NCBI GenBank assembly: GCA_963966185.1
Contig: CAWZYM010000341.1
Span: forward strand, 1-64,000
Source: Rhabditoides inermis
Taxonomy: Eukaryota > Nematoda > Chromadorea > Rhabditida > Rhabditidae
DNA length: 64,000 nucleotides
Direction of reading: 5' to 3'
The translations under genes were made by a program, and so were the position numbers. Shown here one piece after another: positions 24,701 through 37,420 of this stretch (position 1 is the stretch's first letter; the number at the start of each line of letters is the position of its first letter). Below the pieces are notes generated by a model. That model was not told the DNA's origin. It did no database searches and saw only the letters and a program-made list of their open reading frames with translations.

Positions 24701-25487
24701 AAAAGGTTGAATTGAGAGGAAGCAGAGAGATACACAACTGAGTGATCATATTAACATGAATCGGTAGTTTTTTAGTGTTTTAAAGTCTAAAATAAACCTC
24801 ACAAACTATTCGTGATTGTCCCGTAAAACTTTGAAATGTAAATCAATATTCACACCCAACCACCACATTTCCACTGCGAAACTCGTATTTCTTTCATAAT
24901 TTGAATACTAGACCATACTTGAGGACACAGTTAGATGAACATGGTGGCGGATAAATCAAATTATTTTCTCCGCTTTACCGTTCCTCAAGTCCACTGACAC
25001 TATTCACAGAGCATGGGTCTCTAAAAGCGTGTAACGGCAAAAAGGTTGAATTGAGAGGAAGCAGAGAGATACACAACCGAGTGATTTTATTAACGAAAAC
25101 CGGTTTTTTCAGTGTCTTACACTCAAAAATAAACCTCACAAACTGTTTGTGATTGTCCTGTGAAGTTTTGAAACGTAAATCAATACTCACACCCAACCAC
25201 CACATTTCCACTGCGAAACTCGTATTTCTTCCATAATTTGAATACTAGACCATATTTGAGGACCCAGTTGGATGGACATGGTGGCGGATAAGTCAAATTA
25301 TTTTCTCCGCATTACCGTTCCTCAAGTCCACTGACACGATTCACAGAGCATGGGTCTCTAAAAGCGTGTCACGGCAAAAAGGTTGAATTGAGAGAAAGCA
25401 GAGAGATACACAACTGAGTGATTATATTAACATCAATCGGTTTTTTCAGTGTTTGAAACTCAAAAATAAACTTCACAAACCGTTTGT
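21758..25487 (+). repeat. 340-bp satellite, 11 monomers
   Basis: Copy of 2,051-6,116 without the extra monomer. It carries a local variant CGTTAGACAGTACTC near 24,160, where the other copies read CGTTAATCAGTACTC. Confidence 0.95.
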
Positions 25488-26080
25488 TAATCCTAAGCGA
25501 GTAGAGTAGATCAAATTATTCTCCTATCGTAATCCTAAGCGAGTGGAGTAGATCAAATTATTCTCCTATCGTAACCATAAGCGAGTGGAGTAGATCAAAT
25601 TATTCTCCTACCGTAATCCTAAGCGAGTGGAGTAGATCAAATTATTCTTCTATCGTAATCTTAAGCGAGGGGAATAGATCAAATTATTCTCCTACCGTAA
25701 TCCTAAGCGAGTGGAGTAGATCAAATTATTCTCATATCGTAATCCTAAGCGAGTAGAGTATATTAAATTACTCTTCCATCGTAATTTCAAGCGAGTGGAG
25801 TAGGTCAAATTATTCTCCTATCGTAAACCTAAGCGAGTGGAGTAGATCAAATTATTATCCTATCGTAATCCGAAGCGGGTGGAGAAGATCAAATTATTGT
25901 CCTATCGTAACTCTAAGCGAGTGGAGTAAATCAAATTATTCTCCTATCGTAATCCTAAGCGAGTGGAGTAGATTAAAATTATTCTTTTATCGTAAATTCA
26001 AGCGAGTGAAGTAGATCAAATTATTCTCCTATCGTAAACTTAAGCGAGTGGAGTAGGTCAAATTATTCTCCTATCGTAAA
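25488..26080 (+). repeat. 42-bp minisatellite block M9 (14 units)
   Basis: Copy of M2. One unit reads AAGCGAGGGGAATAG (near 25,663) where the others have AAGCGAGTGGAATAG. Confidence 0.95.
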
Positions 26081-28127
26081 CCTCTCGAACTGTTTGTGAT
26101 TGTCCCGTAAAGTTTTGGAACGTAAATCAATACTCACACCCAACGACCACATTTCCACTGCGAAACTCGTATTTCTTCCAAAATTTGATTACTAGACCAT
26201 ATTTGAGGACCCAGTTGGATGGACATGGTGACGGATTAGTCAAGTTATTTTCTCCGCTTTACCGTTCCTCAAGTCCACTGACACGATTCACAGAGCATGG
26301 GTCTCTAGAAGCGCGTCACGGCAAAAAGGCTGTATTGAGAGGAAGCAGAGAGATACACAACTGAGTGATTATATTAACATCAATCGGTAATTTTTTAGTG
26401 TTTCAAACTCAAAAAAATAAACCTCACGAACCGTTTGTGATAGTTCCGTAAAGTTTTTAAACGTAACTCAATACTCACACCCAACCATCACATTTCCACT
26501 GCGAAACTCTTATTTCTTCCATAACTTGAATAACAGACCATAATTGAGGACCCAGTTGGATGGACATGATGGCGGATAAGTCAAATTAATTTCTCCGCTT
26601 TACCGTTCCTCAAGTTCACTGACACGATTCACAGAGCATGGGTCTTTAGAAGCGCGTCACGGCAAAAAGGTTGAATTGAGAGGAAGCAGAGAGATACACA
26701 ACTGAGTGATCATATTAACATGAATCGGTAATTTTTTAGTGGTCTAAAGTCTAAAATAAACCTCACAAACTATTTGTGATTGTCCCGTAAAACTTTGAAA
26801 TGTAAATCAATACTCACACCCAACCACCACATTTACACTGCGAAACTCGTATTTCTTCCATAATTTGAATACTAGATCATATTTGAGGACCCAGTTAGAT
26901 GAACATGGTGGCGAAAAAGTCAAATTATTTTCTCCGCTTTACCGTTCCTCAAGTCCACTGACACGACTCACAGAGCATGGGTCTCTAGAAGCGTGTCACG
27001 GCAAAAGGGTTGAATTGAGAAAAAGCAGAGAGATACACAACTGAGTGATTATATTAACATCAATTGGTATTTTTTAGTGTTTTACTCTCGAAAAAAATTC
27101 TCACAAACTGTTTGTGATTGTCTTGTAAAGTTTTGAAACGTTAATCAGTACTCACACCCATACACCACATTTCCACTGCGAAACTCGTATTTCTTCCATA
27201 ATTTGAATAACATACCATATTTGGGACCAAGTTGGATTGACATGGTGGCGGAAAAGTCAAATTATCTTCTCCGCTTTACCGTTCCTTGAGTCCACTGACA
27301 CGATTCACAGAGCATGGGTCTCTAAAAGCGTGTCACGGCAAAAAGGTTGAATTGAGAGGAAGCAGAGAGATACACAACTGAGTGATCATATTAACATGAA
27401 TCGGTAGTTTTTTAGTGTTTTAAAGTCTAAAATAAACCTCACAAACTATTCGTGATTGTCCCGTAAAACTTTGAAATGTAAATCAATATTCACACCCAAC
27501 CACCACATTTCCACTGCGAAACTCGTATTTCTTTCATAATTTGAATACTAGACCATACTTGAGGACACAGTTAGATGAACATGGTGGCGGATAAATCAAA
27601 TTATTTTCTCCGCTTTACCGTTCCTCAAGTCCACTGACACTATTCACAGAGCATGGGTCTCTAAAAGCGTGTAACGGCAAAAAGGTTGAATTGAGAGGAA
27701 GCAGAGAGATACACAACCGAGTGATTTTATTAACGAAAACCGGTTTTTTCAGTGTCTTACACTCAAAAATAAACCTCACAAACTGTTTGTGATTGTCCTG
27801 TGAAGTTTTGAAACGTAAATCAATACTCACACCCAACCACCACATTTCCACTGCGAAACTCGTATTTCTTCCATAATTTGAATACTAGACCATATTTGAG
27901 GACCCAGTTGGATGGACATGGTGGCGGATAAGTCAAATTATTTTCTCCGCATTACCGTTCCTCAAGTCCACTGACACGATTCACAGAGCATGGGTCTCTA
28001 AAAGCGTGTCACGGCAAAAAGGTTGAATTGAGAGAAAGCAGAGAGATACACAACTGAGTGATTATATTAACATCAATCGGTTTTTTCAGTGTTTGAAACT
28101 CAAAAATAAACTTCACAAACCGTTTGT
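26081..28127 (+). repeat. 340-bp satellite, 6 monomers
   Basis: Copy of 6,711-8,756 (offset 19,371). Confidence 0.95.
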
Positions 28128-28720
28128 TAATCCTAAGCGAGTAGAGTAGATCAAATTATTCTCCTATCGTAATCCTAAGCGAGTGGAGTAGATCAAATTA
28201 TTCTCCTATCGTAACCATAAGCGAGTGGAGTAGATCAAATTATTCTCCTACCGTAATCCTAAGCGAGTGGAGTAGATCAAATTATTCTTCTATCGTAATC
28301 TTAAGCGAGTGGAATAGATCAAATTATTCTCCTACCGTAATCCTAAGCGAGTGGAGTAGATCAAATTATTCTCATATCGTAATCCTAAGCGAGTAGAGTA
28401 TATTAAATTACTCTTCCATCGTAATTTCAAGCGAGTGGAGTAGGTCAAATTATTCTCCTATCGTAAACCTAAGCGAGTGGAGTAGATCAAATTATTATCC
28501 TATCGTAATCCGAAGCGGGTGGAGAAGATCAAATTATTGTCCTATCGTAACTCTAAGCGAGTGGAGTAAATCAAATTATTCTCCTATCGTAATCCTAAGC
28601 GAGTGGAGTAGATTAAAATTATTATTTTATCGTAAATTCAAGCGAGTGAAGTAGATCAAATTATTCTCCTATCGTAAACTTAAGCGAGTGGAGTAGGTCA
28701 AATTATTCTCCTATCGTAAA
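28128..28720 (+). repeat. 42-bp minisatellite block M10 (14 units)
   Basis: M3/M6 type with ATTATTATTTTATCG. It begins a 2,303-bp higher-order unit repeated at M11. Confidence 0.95.
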
Positions 28721-30430
28721 CCTCTCGAACTGTTTGTGATTGTCCCGTAAAGTTTTGGAACGTAAATCAATACTCACACCCAACGACCACATTTCCACTG
28801 CGAAACTCGTATTTCTTCCAAAATTTGATTACTAGACCATATTTGAGGACCCAGTTGGATGGACATGGTGACGGATTAGTCAAGTTATTTTCTCCGCTTT
28901 ACCGTTCCTCAAGTCCACTGACACGATTCACAGAGCATGGGTCTCTAGAAGCGCGTCACGGCAAAAAGGCTGTATTGAGAGGAAGCAGAGAGATACACAA
29001 CTGAGTGATTATACTAACATCAATCGGTAATTTTTTAGTGTTTCAAACTCAAAAAAATAAACCTCACGAACCGTTTGTGATAGTTCCGTAAAGTTTTTAA
29101 ACGTAACTCAATACTCACACCCAACCATCACATTTCCACTGCGAAACTCTTATTTCTTCCATAACTTGAATAACAGACCATAATTGAGGACCCAGTTGGA
29201 TGAACATGATGGCGGATAAGTCAAATTAATTTCTCCGCTTTACCGTTCCTCAAGTTCACTGACACGATTCACAGAGCATGGGTCTTTAGAAGCGCGTCAC
29301 GGCAAAAAGGTTGAATTGAGAGGAAGCAGAGAGATACACAACTGAGTGATCATATTAACATGAATCGGTAATTTTTTAGTGGTCTAAAGTCTAAAATAAA
29401 CCTCACAAACTATTTGTGATTGTCCCGTAAAACTTTGAAATGTAAATCAATACTCACACCCAACCACCACATTTACACTGCGAAACTCGTATTTCTTCCA
29501 TAATTTGAATACTAGATCATATTTGAGGACCCAGTTAGATGAACATGGTGGCGAAAAAGTCAAATTATTTTTTTCCGCTTTACCGTTCCTCAAGTCCACT
29601 GACACGACTCACAGAGCATGGGTCTCTAGAAGCGTGTCACGGCAAAAGGGTTGAATTGAGAAAAAGCAGAGAGATACACAACTGAGTGATTATATTAACA
29701 TCAATTGGTATTTTTTAGTGTTTTACTCTCGAAAAAAATTCTCACAAACTGTTTGTGATTGTCTTGTAAAGTTTTGAAACGTTAATCAGTACTCACACCC
29801 ATACACCACATTTCCACTGCGAAACTCGTATTTCTTCCATAATTTGAATACTAGACCATATTTGAGGACCCAGTTGGATGGACATGATAGCGGATAAGTC
29901 AAATTGTTTTCTCCGCATTACCGTTCCTCGAGTCCACTGACACGATTCACAGAGCATGGGTCTCTAAAAGCGTGTCACGGCAAAAAGGTTGAATTGAGAG
30001 GAAGCAGAGAGATACACAACCGAGTGATTTTATTAACGAAAACCGGTTTTTTCAGTGTCTTACACTCAAAAATAAACCTCACAAACTGTTTGTGATTGTC
30101 CTGTGAAGATTTGAAACGTAAATCAATACTCACACCCAACCACCACATTTCCACTGCGAAACTCGTATTTCTTCCATAATTTGAATACTAGACCATATTT
30201 GAGGACCCAGTTGGATGGACATGGTGGCGGATAAGTCAAATTATTTTCTCCGCATTACCGTTCCTCAAGTCCACTGACACGATTCACAGAGCATGGGTCT
30301 CTAAAAGCGTGTCACGGCAAAAAGGTTGAATTGAGAGAAAGCAGAGAGATACACAACTGAGTGATTATATTAACATCAATCGGTTTTTTCAGTGTTTGAA
30401 ACTCAAAAATAAACTTCACAAACCGTTTGT
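28721..30430 (+). repeat. 340-bp satellite, 5 monomers
   Basis: With M10 it forms a 2,303-bp unit repeated next door (30,431 onward). About 28,969 is where similarity to 1-9,597 ends. Confidence 0.95.
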
Positions 30431-31023
30431 TAATCCTAAGCGAGTAGAGTAGATCAAATTATTCTCCTATCGTAATCCTAAGCGAGTGGAGTAGATCAAA
30501 TTATTCTCCTATCGTAACCATAAGCGAGTGGAGTAGATCAAATTATTCTCCTACCGTAATCCTAAGCGAGTGGAGTAGATCAAATTATTCTTCTATCGTA
30601 ATCTTAAGCGAGTGGAATAGATCAAATTATTCTCCTACCGTAATCCTAAGCGAGTGGAGTAGATCAAATTATTCTCATATCGTAATCCTAAGCGAGTAGA
30701 GTATATTAAATTACTCTTCCATCGTAATTTCAAGCGAGTGGAGTAGGTCAAATTATTCTCCTATCGTAAACCTAAGCGAGTGGAGTAGATCAAATTATTA
30801 TCCTATCGTAATCCGAAGCGGGTGGAGAAGATCAAATTATTGTCCTATCGTAACTCTAAGCGAGTGGAGTAAATCAAATTATTCTCCTATCGTAATCCTA
30901 AGCGAGTGGAGTAGATTAAAATTATTATTTTATCGTAAATTCAAGCGAGTGAAGTAGATCAAATTATTCTCCTATCGTAAACTTAAGCGAGTGGAGTAGG
31001 TCAAATTATTCTCCTATCGTAAA
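30431..31023 (+). repeat. 42-bp minisatellite block M11 (14 units)
   Basis: Repeats M10 exactly 2,303 bp later. Confidence 0.95.
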
Positions 31024-32731
31024 CCTCTCGAACTGTTTGTGATTGTCCCGTAAAGTTTTGGAACGTAAATCAATACTCACACCCAACGACCACATTTCCA
31101 CTGCGAAACTCGTATTTCTTCCAAAATTTGATTACTAGACCATATTTGAGGACCCAGTTGGATGGACATGGTGACGGATTAGTCAAGTTATTTTCTCCGC
31201 TTTACCGTTCCTCAAGTCCACTGACACGATTCACAGAGCATGGGTCTCTAGAAGCGCGTCACGGCAAAAAGGCTGTATTGAGAGGAAGCAGAGAGATACA
31301 CAACTGAGTGATTATACTAACATCAATCGGTAATTTTTTAGTGTTTCAAACTCAAAAAAATAAACCTCACGAACCGTTTGTGATAGTTCCGTAAAGTTTT
31401 TAAACGTAACTCAATACTCACACCCAACCATCACATTTCCACTGCGAAACTCTTATTTCTTCCATAACTTGAATAACAGACCATAATTGAGGACCCAGTT
31501 GGATGAACATGATGGCGGATAAGTCAAATTAATTTCTCCGCTTTACCGTTCCTCAAGTTCACTGACACGATTCACAGAGCATGGGTCTTTAGAAGCGCGT
31601 CACGGCAAAAAGGTTGAATTGAGAGGAAGCAGAGAGATACACAACTGAGTGATCATATTAACATGAATCGGTAATTTTTTAGTGGTCTAAAGTCTAAAAT
31701 AAACCTCACAAACTATTTGTGATTGTCCCGTAAAACTTTGAAATGTAAATCAATACTCACACCCAACCACCACATTTACACTGCGAAACTCGTATTTCTT
31801 CCATAATTTGAATACTAGATCATATTTGAGGACCCAGTTAGATGAACATGGTGGCGAAAAAGTCAAATTATTTTTTCCGCTTTACCGTTCCTCAAGTCCA
31901 CTGACACGACTCACAGAGCATGGGTCTCTAGAAGCGTGTCACGGCAAAAGGGTTGAATTGAGAAAAAGCAGAGAGATACACAACTGAGTGATTATATTAA
32001 CATCAATTGGTATTTTTTAGTGTTTTACTCTCGAAAAAAATTCTCACAAACTGTTTGTGATTGTCTTGTAAAGTTTTGAAACGTTAATCAGTACTCACAC
32101 CCATACACCACATTTCCACTGCGAAACTCGTATTTCTTCCATAATTTTAATACTAGACCATATTTGAGGACCCAGTTGGATGGACATGATAGCGGAAAAG
32201 TCAAATTGTTTTCTCCGCATTACCGTTCCTCGAGTCCACTGACACGATTCACAGAGCATGGGTCTCTAAAAGCGTGTCACGGCAAAAAGGTTGAATTGAG
32301 AGAAAGCAGAGAGATACACAACTGAGTGATTATATTAACATCAATCGGTTTTTTCAGTGTTTGAAACTCAAAAATAAACTTCACAAACCGTTTGTGATTG
32401 TCCTGTAAAGTTTCGAAACGTAAATCAATACTCACACCCAACCACCACATTTCCACTGCGAAACTCGAATTTCTTCCATAATTTGAATAACATACCATAT
32501 TTGGGACCAAGTTGGATTGACATGGTGGCGGATAAGTCAAATTATCTTCTCCGCTTTACCGTTCCTTGAGTCCACTGACACGATTCACAGAGCATGGGTC
32601 TCTAAAAGCGTGTCACGGCAAAAAGGTTGAATTGAGAGGAAGCAGAGAGATACACAACTGAGTGATCATATTAACATGAATCGGTTTTTTCAGTGTTTGA
32701 AACTCAAAAATAAACTTCACAAACCGTTTGT
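31024..32731 (+). repeat. 340-bp satellite, 5 monomers
   Basis: Follows 28,721-30,430 at first, then departs after about 32,280, where the last monomers carry GAATAACATACCATATTTGG markers. Confidence 0.94.
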
Positions 32732-33022
32732 TAATCCTAAGCGAGTGGAGTAGATCAAATTATTCTCCTATCGTAATCCTAAGCGAGTGGAGTAGATCAA
32801 ATTATTCTCCTATCGTAACCATAAGCGAGTGGAGTAGATCAAATTATTCTCCTACCGTAATCCTAAGCGAGTGGAGTAGATCAAATTATTCTCCTATCGT
32901 AATCCTAAGCGAGTAGAGTAGATTAAATTATTCTTCCATCGTAATTTCAAGCGAGTGGAGTAGATCAAACTATTCTCCTATCGTAAACTTAAGCGAGTGG
33001 AATAGGTCAAATTATTCTCCTA
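32732..33022 (+). repeat. 42-bp minisatellite block M12, left part
   Basis: About seven units, interrupted by Helitron H1 after TTATTCTCCTA. With 35,143-36,034 the total is 1,183 bp, the same length as M14. Confidence 0.95.
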
Positions 33023-33060
33023 CTAGCGCTCCGGCGCGCTGTCGCGCGCCTCCGCGCTAG
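33023..33060 (-). other. H1 3' terminal hairpin with CTAG end
   Basis: 38-nt two-tier palindrome: outer CTAGCGC/GCGCTAG and inner GGCGCGC/GCGCGCC, separated by TCC on each side, loop TGTC. Identical at H2 (58,229-58,266). The end-of-transfer hairpin role is inferred from Helitron biology. Confidence 0.88.
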
Positions 33061-33312
33061 ATCATGAAAATTAGAAGAATAGAAATACATTCAAGTTTTT
33101 GTTATGATCAATAATACTGTTTATCTACAATTTCATAACATTTTGAGTGAAACAAATTATTGAAGTAGAGAAGATTAGTCGACTGATTTAATGATTGCAC
33201 TGATAAGTATGTAGTCTAGGGGCGGGGAACATATAATTTTTTCTCTGAACTATACTTTCCTATGCTCATAAAAATGAAATGCGCTCAAGTACGAGTCAGC
33301 ATCGCTCTAATA

Positions 33313-33452
33313 TTGGACCTCCTCCCTTCTCTCTCTCTCCCCCCCCCCCCTTTCTCTCCCCTCTCCTCTCTTTCTCCTCTCTCTCTCTCTCTGCTTTTCC
33401 TTTATTTCTCTTTATTTCTCTTTATTTCTCTTTATTTCTCTTTATTTCTCTT

Positions 33453-33520
<68 letters not shown>

Positions 33521-33860
33521 TTCTCTTTATTTCTCTTTATTTATCTTTATTTCTCTCTCTCTCTCTCCTCGTATTTCTTTTAGTGTTAATGTTACGAAAA
33601 CAGACAGCTCTGCTACTACAACCTCTATCCCTCTTTCATTCTCTCTCTCTCTCTATCTCTCTCTCTCTTTCTCTTACCTTTTTATCTATATCTTCCTTTT
33701 TTCCCTCTCTTCCTCTTTTTCCTTCTCTCAGGTCTCCTCTCGCATCTTTTCTGTTCTCAATGCAACGACAACAGTACTTTTATTCGCTCTACCACTGCCT
33801 TTCTCTCTCTATATATATCTATATATTTCTCTCTAACTTTTCCTCTCTCCCTCTCTCTCC
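33313..33860. repeat. Pyrimidine-rich microsatellites inside H1
   Basis: A C-run, then (CT)n, six or so copies of a 10-bp unit CTTTATTTCT (about 33,403-33,455), a long pure (CT)n run to about 33,518, and interrupted CT-rich sequence to 33,860. The long Ser/Leu/Phe-rich frames here are low-complexity artefacts. Confidence 0.9.
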
Positions 33861-34060
33861 GTTCTTTGCCAATGCATTTCTAGAGATTGAAGTAAAACTT
33901 TTGCTTGGACATGGAGCTTCCGCTGCCGGACAGCGAGATTTTGATGGTTTTTCAACCAAATAATGAAAGCAAAATTGAAAACTATCACAACGTGGACTAC
34001 AACCGAGGACGTAAACTCAGCTATCTGCAAAGTTTCATACAAATTGGTTTAGTATTAATC

Positions 34061-35086
34061 AAGTTATGAACGCGGAACTAATCAAAATCGCAAAAGAAAT
34101 GCGAGGGCGCGCGCACCTTTTGATAATTTGACTATATCTTCCTCACACCGTAACCAATCAGATTGAATTTAGCAGGTACGCAAAAAAACTATTTGTTGAA
34201 CGCATAATGAAGCGGAGATGTTTCTTAGACGAGAAACTTTCGCTGCGGAGAGCTACAAAGTTGATGATTTTCGTGGCTTTTCTTCTATACATGGTTAACA
34301 AGAGTAAGTAGATACCTATAGCAAAGTGGACTGCATCCTGAAATACAAAGTAAACTTTCTGAATAGTTTCACGCACATCGGTTCAGTAGAAACGGAGATA
34401 TGCCCGCGGAAACACAAGAAAAGTGCAAAAATGACTATTTTTGGTGGTTTTTCGACCAAAAATAGAGGTAATGAAAGCTAAATTGAGAACTGTCACAAAG
34501 TGGACTGCATCAGAAGAGGTAATCTCAACTATCTGATGAGTTTCATGCAAATTGGTTCTGTATGAATCAAGTTATGACCGCGGAAATACTCAAAATCGCA
34601 AAAGTGAGGCGAGGGCGCGCGCGCGGCTCTTGCTAATTTGGCTATATTTTCCTCACACCGTAACCAATGAGGGTGAAATTTGCAGGTTTGCGACAAAACT
34701 ATTTGTTGAAAGTAATTACAGAACAAGAAGCGAAACTGTTTCTTAGGTGAGAAGCTTTTGCAGCGGACAGCACCAAACTCGGCGAATTTTGAGGTTTTTC
34801 TACCAAATATAGGCAATGAGTGTATTTGGAGAGTAACCACGAAGTGGACTGCATCCTGAAGTACTATGTAAACTTTCTGCGAAGTTTGACGCAAATCGGT
34901 TCGGTAGTAACGGAGTTATGACCGCGGAACGACACGAAAAAGTGCAAAAATGGTCAATTTTGGCGGTTTTTCGACCAAATATGGGCGTAGAGGAGGAGTT
35001 GAGAGGTGCCTGAATTTTGTTGTCGTCTGGTGCAGGTGACACAACTTTCTACCAAGTTTCATAGAAATCGGTTGAGTTTGAAGATA
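34061..35086. repeat. Diverged ~510-bp tandem duplication in H1
   Basis: 34,061-34,568 and 34,569-35,086 align throughout. Both start AAGTTATGA(A/C)CGCGGAA, share TCAAAATCGCAAAAG, CTCACACCGTAACCAAT, AAACTATTTGTTGAA and GTGGACTGCATCCTGAA, and contain a second CGCGG motif about 330-343 bp in. A partial third unit lies at about 33,880-34,060. The same organisation is in H2. Confidence 0.85.
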
Positions 35087-35142
35087 GTTATGACCTTCCA
35101 ATGACGGACGGACACCATAGGACATTTTAGTAAGAAAGGAGA

Positions 35143-36034
35143 TCGTAATCCGAAGCGGGTGGAGAAGATCAAATCATTATCCTATCGTAACTCTAAGCGA
35201 GTGGAGTAAATCAAATTATTCTCCTGTCGTAATCCTAAGCGAGTGGAGTAGATTAAAATTATTCCTTTTTTCATAATTTCAAGCGAGTGGAGTAGATCAG
35301 ATTATTCTCCTAACGAAATCCTAAGCGAGTGGAGTAGATCAAATTAGTCTTCTATCGTAATCATAAGCGAGTGGAATAGATCAAATTATTCTCCTACCGT
35401 AATCCTAAGCGAGTGGAGTAGATCAAATTATTCTCCTATCGTAATCCTAAGCGAGTAGAGTAGATTAAATTACTCTTCCATCGTAATTTCAAGCGAGTGG
35501 AGTAGGTCAAATTATTCTCCTATCGTAACCATAAGCGAGTGGAGTAGATCAAATTTTTCTCCTACCGTAATCCTAAGCGAGTGGAGTAGATCAAATAATT
35601 CTTCTATCGTAATCTTAAGCGAGTGGAATAGATCAAATTATTCTCCTACCGTAATCCTAAGCGAGTGGAGTAGATCAAATTATTCTCCTATCGTAATCCT
35701 AAGCGAGTAGAGTAGATTAAATTACTCTTCCATCGTAATTTCAAGCGAGTGGAGTAGGTCAAATTATTCTCCTATCGTAAACCTAAGCGAGTGGAGTAGA
35801 TCAAATTATTATCCTATCGTAATCCGAAGCGGGTGGAGAAGATCAAATTATTGTCCTATCGTAACTCTAAGCGAGTGGAGTAAATCAAATTATTCTCCTA
35901 TCGTAATCCTAAGCGAGTGGAGTAGATTAAAATTATTCTTTTATCGTAAATTCAAGCGAGTGAAGTAGATCAAATTATTCTCCTATCGTAAACTTAAGCG
36001 AGTGGAGTAGGTCAAATTATTTTCCTATCGTAAA
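35143..36034 (+). repeat. 42-bp minisatellite block M12, right part
   Basis: About 21 units continuing the block interrupted by H1, with the unit order of M14. It starts in mid-unit with TCGTAATCCGAAGCGGG. Confidence 0.95.
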
Positions 36035-37420
36035 CCTCTCGAACTGTTTGTGATTGTCCCGTAAAGTTTTGAAACGTAAATCAATACTCACACCCAACGA
36101 CCACATTTCCACTGCGAAACTCGTATTTCTTCCAAAATTTGATTACTAGACCATATTTGAGGACCCAGTTGGATGGACATGGTGACGGATTAGTCAAGTT
36201 ATTTTCTCCGCTTTACCGTTCCTCAAGTCCACTGACACGATTCACAGAGCATGGGTCTCTAGAAGCGCGTCACGGCAAAAAGGCTGTATTGAGAGGAAGC
36301 AGAGAGATACACAACTGAGTGATTATATTAACATCAATCGGTAATTTTTTAGTGTTTCAAACTCAAAAAAATAAACCTCACGAACCGTTTGTGATAGTTC
36401 CGTAAAGTTTTTAAACGTAACTCAATACTCACACCCAACCATCACATTTCCACTGCGAAACTCTTATTTCTTCCATAACTTGAATAACAGACCATAATTG
36501 AGGACCCAGTTGGATGAACATGATGGCGGATAAGTCAAATTAATTTCTCCGCTTTACCGTTCCTCAAGTTCACTGACACGATTCACAGAGCATGGGTCTT
36601 TAGAAGCGCGTCACGGCAAAAAGGTTGAATTGAGAGGAAGCAGAGAGATACACAACTGAGTGATCATATTAACATGAATCGGTAATTTTTCAGTGGTCTA
36701 AAGTCTAAAATAAACCTCACAAACTATTTGTGATTGTCCCGTAAAACTTTGAAATGTAAATCAATATTCACACCCAACCACCACATTTCCACTGCGAAAC
36801 TCGTATTTCTTTCATAATTTGAATACTAGACCATACTTGAGGACACAGTTAGATGAACATGATGGCGGATAAATTTTTGGCGGATAAATCAAATTATTTT
36901 CTCCGCTTTACCGTTCCTCAAGTCCACTGACACTATTCACAGAGCATGGGTCTCTAAAAGCGTGTAACGGCAAAAAGGTTGAATTGAGAGGAAGCAGAGA
37001 GATACACAACCGAGTGATTTTATTAACGAAAACCGGTTTTTTCAGTGTCTTACACTCAAAAATAAACCTCACAAACTGTTTGTGATTGTCCTGTGAAGTT
37101 TTGAAACGTAAATCAATACTCACACCCAACCACCACATTTCCACTGCGAAACTCGTATTTCTTTCATAATTTGAATACTAGACCATATTTGAGGACCCAG
37201 TTGGATGGACATGGTGGCGGATAAGTCAAATTATTTTCTCCGCATTACCGTTCCTCAAGTCCACTGACACGATTCACAGAGCATGGGTCTCTAAAAGCGT
37301 GTCACGGCAAAAAGGTTGAATTGAGAGAAAGCAGAGAGATACACAACTGAGTGATTATATTAACATCAATCGGTTTTTTCAGTGTTTGAAACTCAAAAAT
37401 AAACTTCACAAACCGTTTGT
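36035..37420 (+). repeat. 340-bp satellite, 4 monomers
   Basis: Contains a 15-bp local duplication: GGCGGATAAAT occurs at 36,864 and again at 36,879, whereas the related monomer at 38,760 has it once. Confidence 0.94.

Larger units (their letters stand above)
33023..35142 (-). mobile_element. H1: non-autonomous Helitron, 2,120 bp
   Basis: On the minus strand it starts TCTCCTTTCTTACTAAAATG at 35,142 and ends CTAG at 33,023, preceded by a G+C-rich hairpin (33,023-33,060). It sits between A and T with no target duplication: TTCTCCTA on the left, TCGTAATCC on the right. The uninterrupted site survives at 40,268/40,269 and 18,827/18,828. TC at the 5' end, a hairpin, CTRR at the 3' end and an A/T target are the accepted signs of a canonical Helitron. 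No Rep-helicase frame is present. The 3' half on this strand is CT/GA-rich (33,313-33,860 on plus); the 5' half is a diverged tandem duplication. Confidence 0.88.

Noticed and set aside
33262..33836. 185-codon Ser/Leu-rich frame in H1
   Set aside because: Low-complexity CT tract inside a non-autonomous Helitron.
34529..34894. 121-codon minus-strand frame in H1, and its relatives in H2 (e.g. 59,849-60,154)
   Set aside because: Frames follow the diverged 510-bp modules but are broken differently in each copy. No Rep or helicase motifs.
33023..35142. H1 as a cut-and-paste DNA transposon because its terminus is palindromic
   Set aside because: The palindrome is at one end only, there is no target duplication, and the TC/CTAG ends with an A/T target fit a Helitron.
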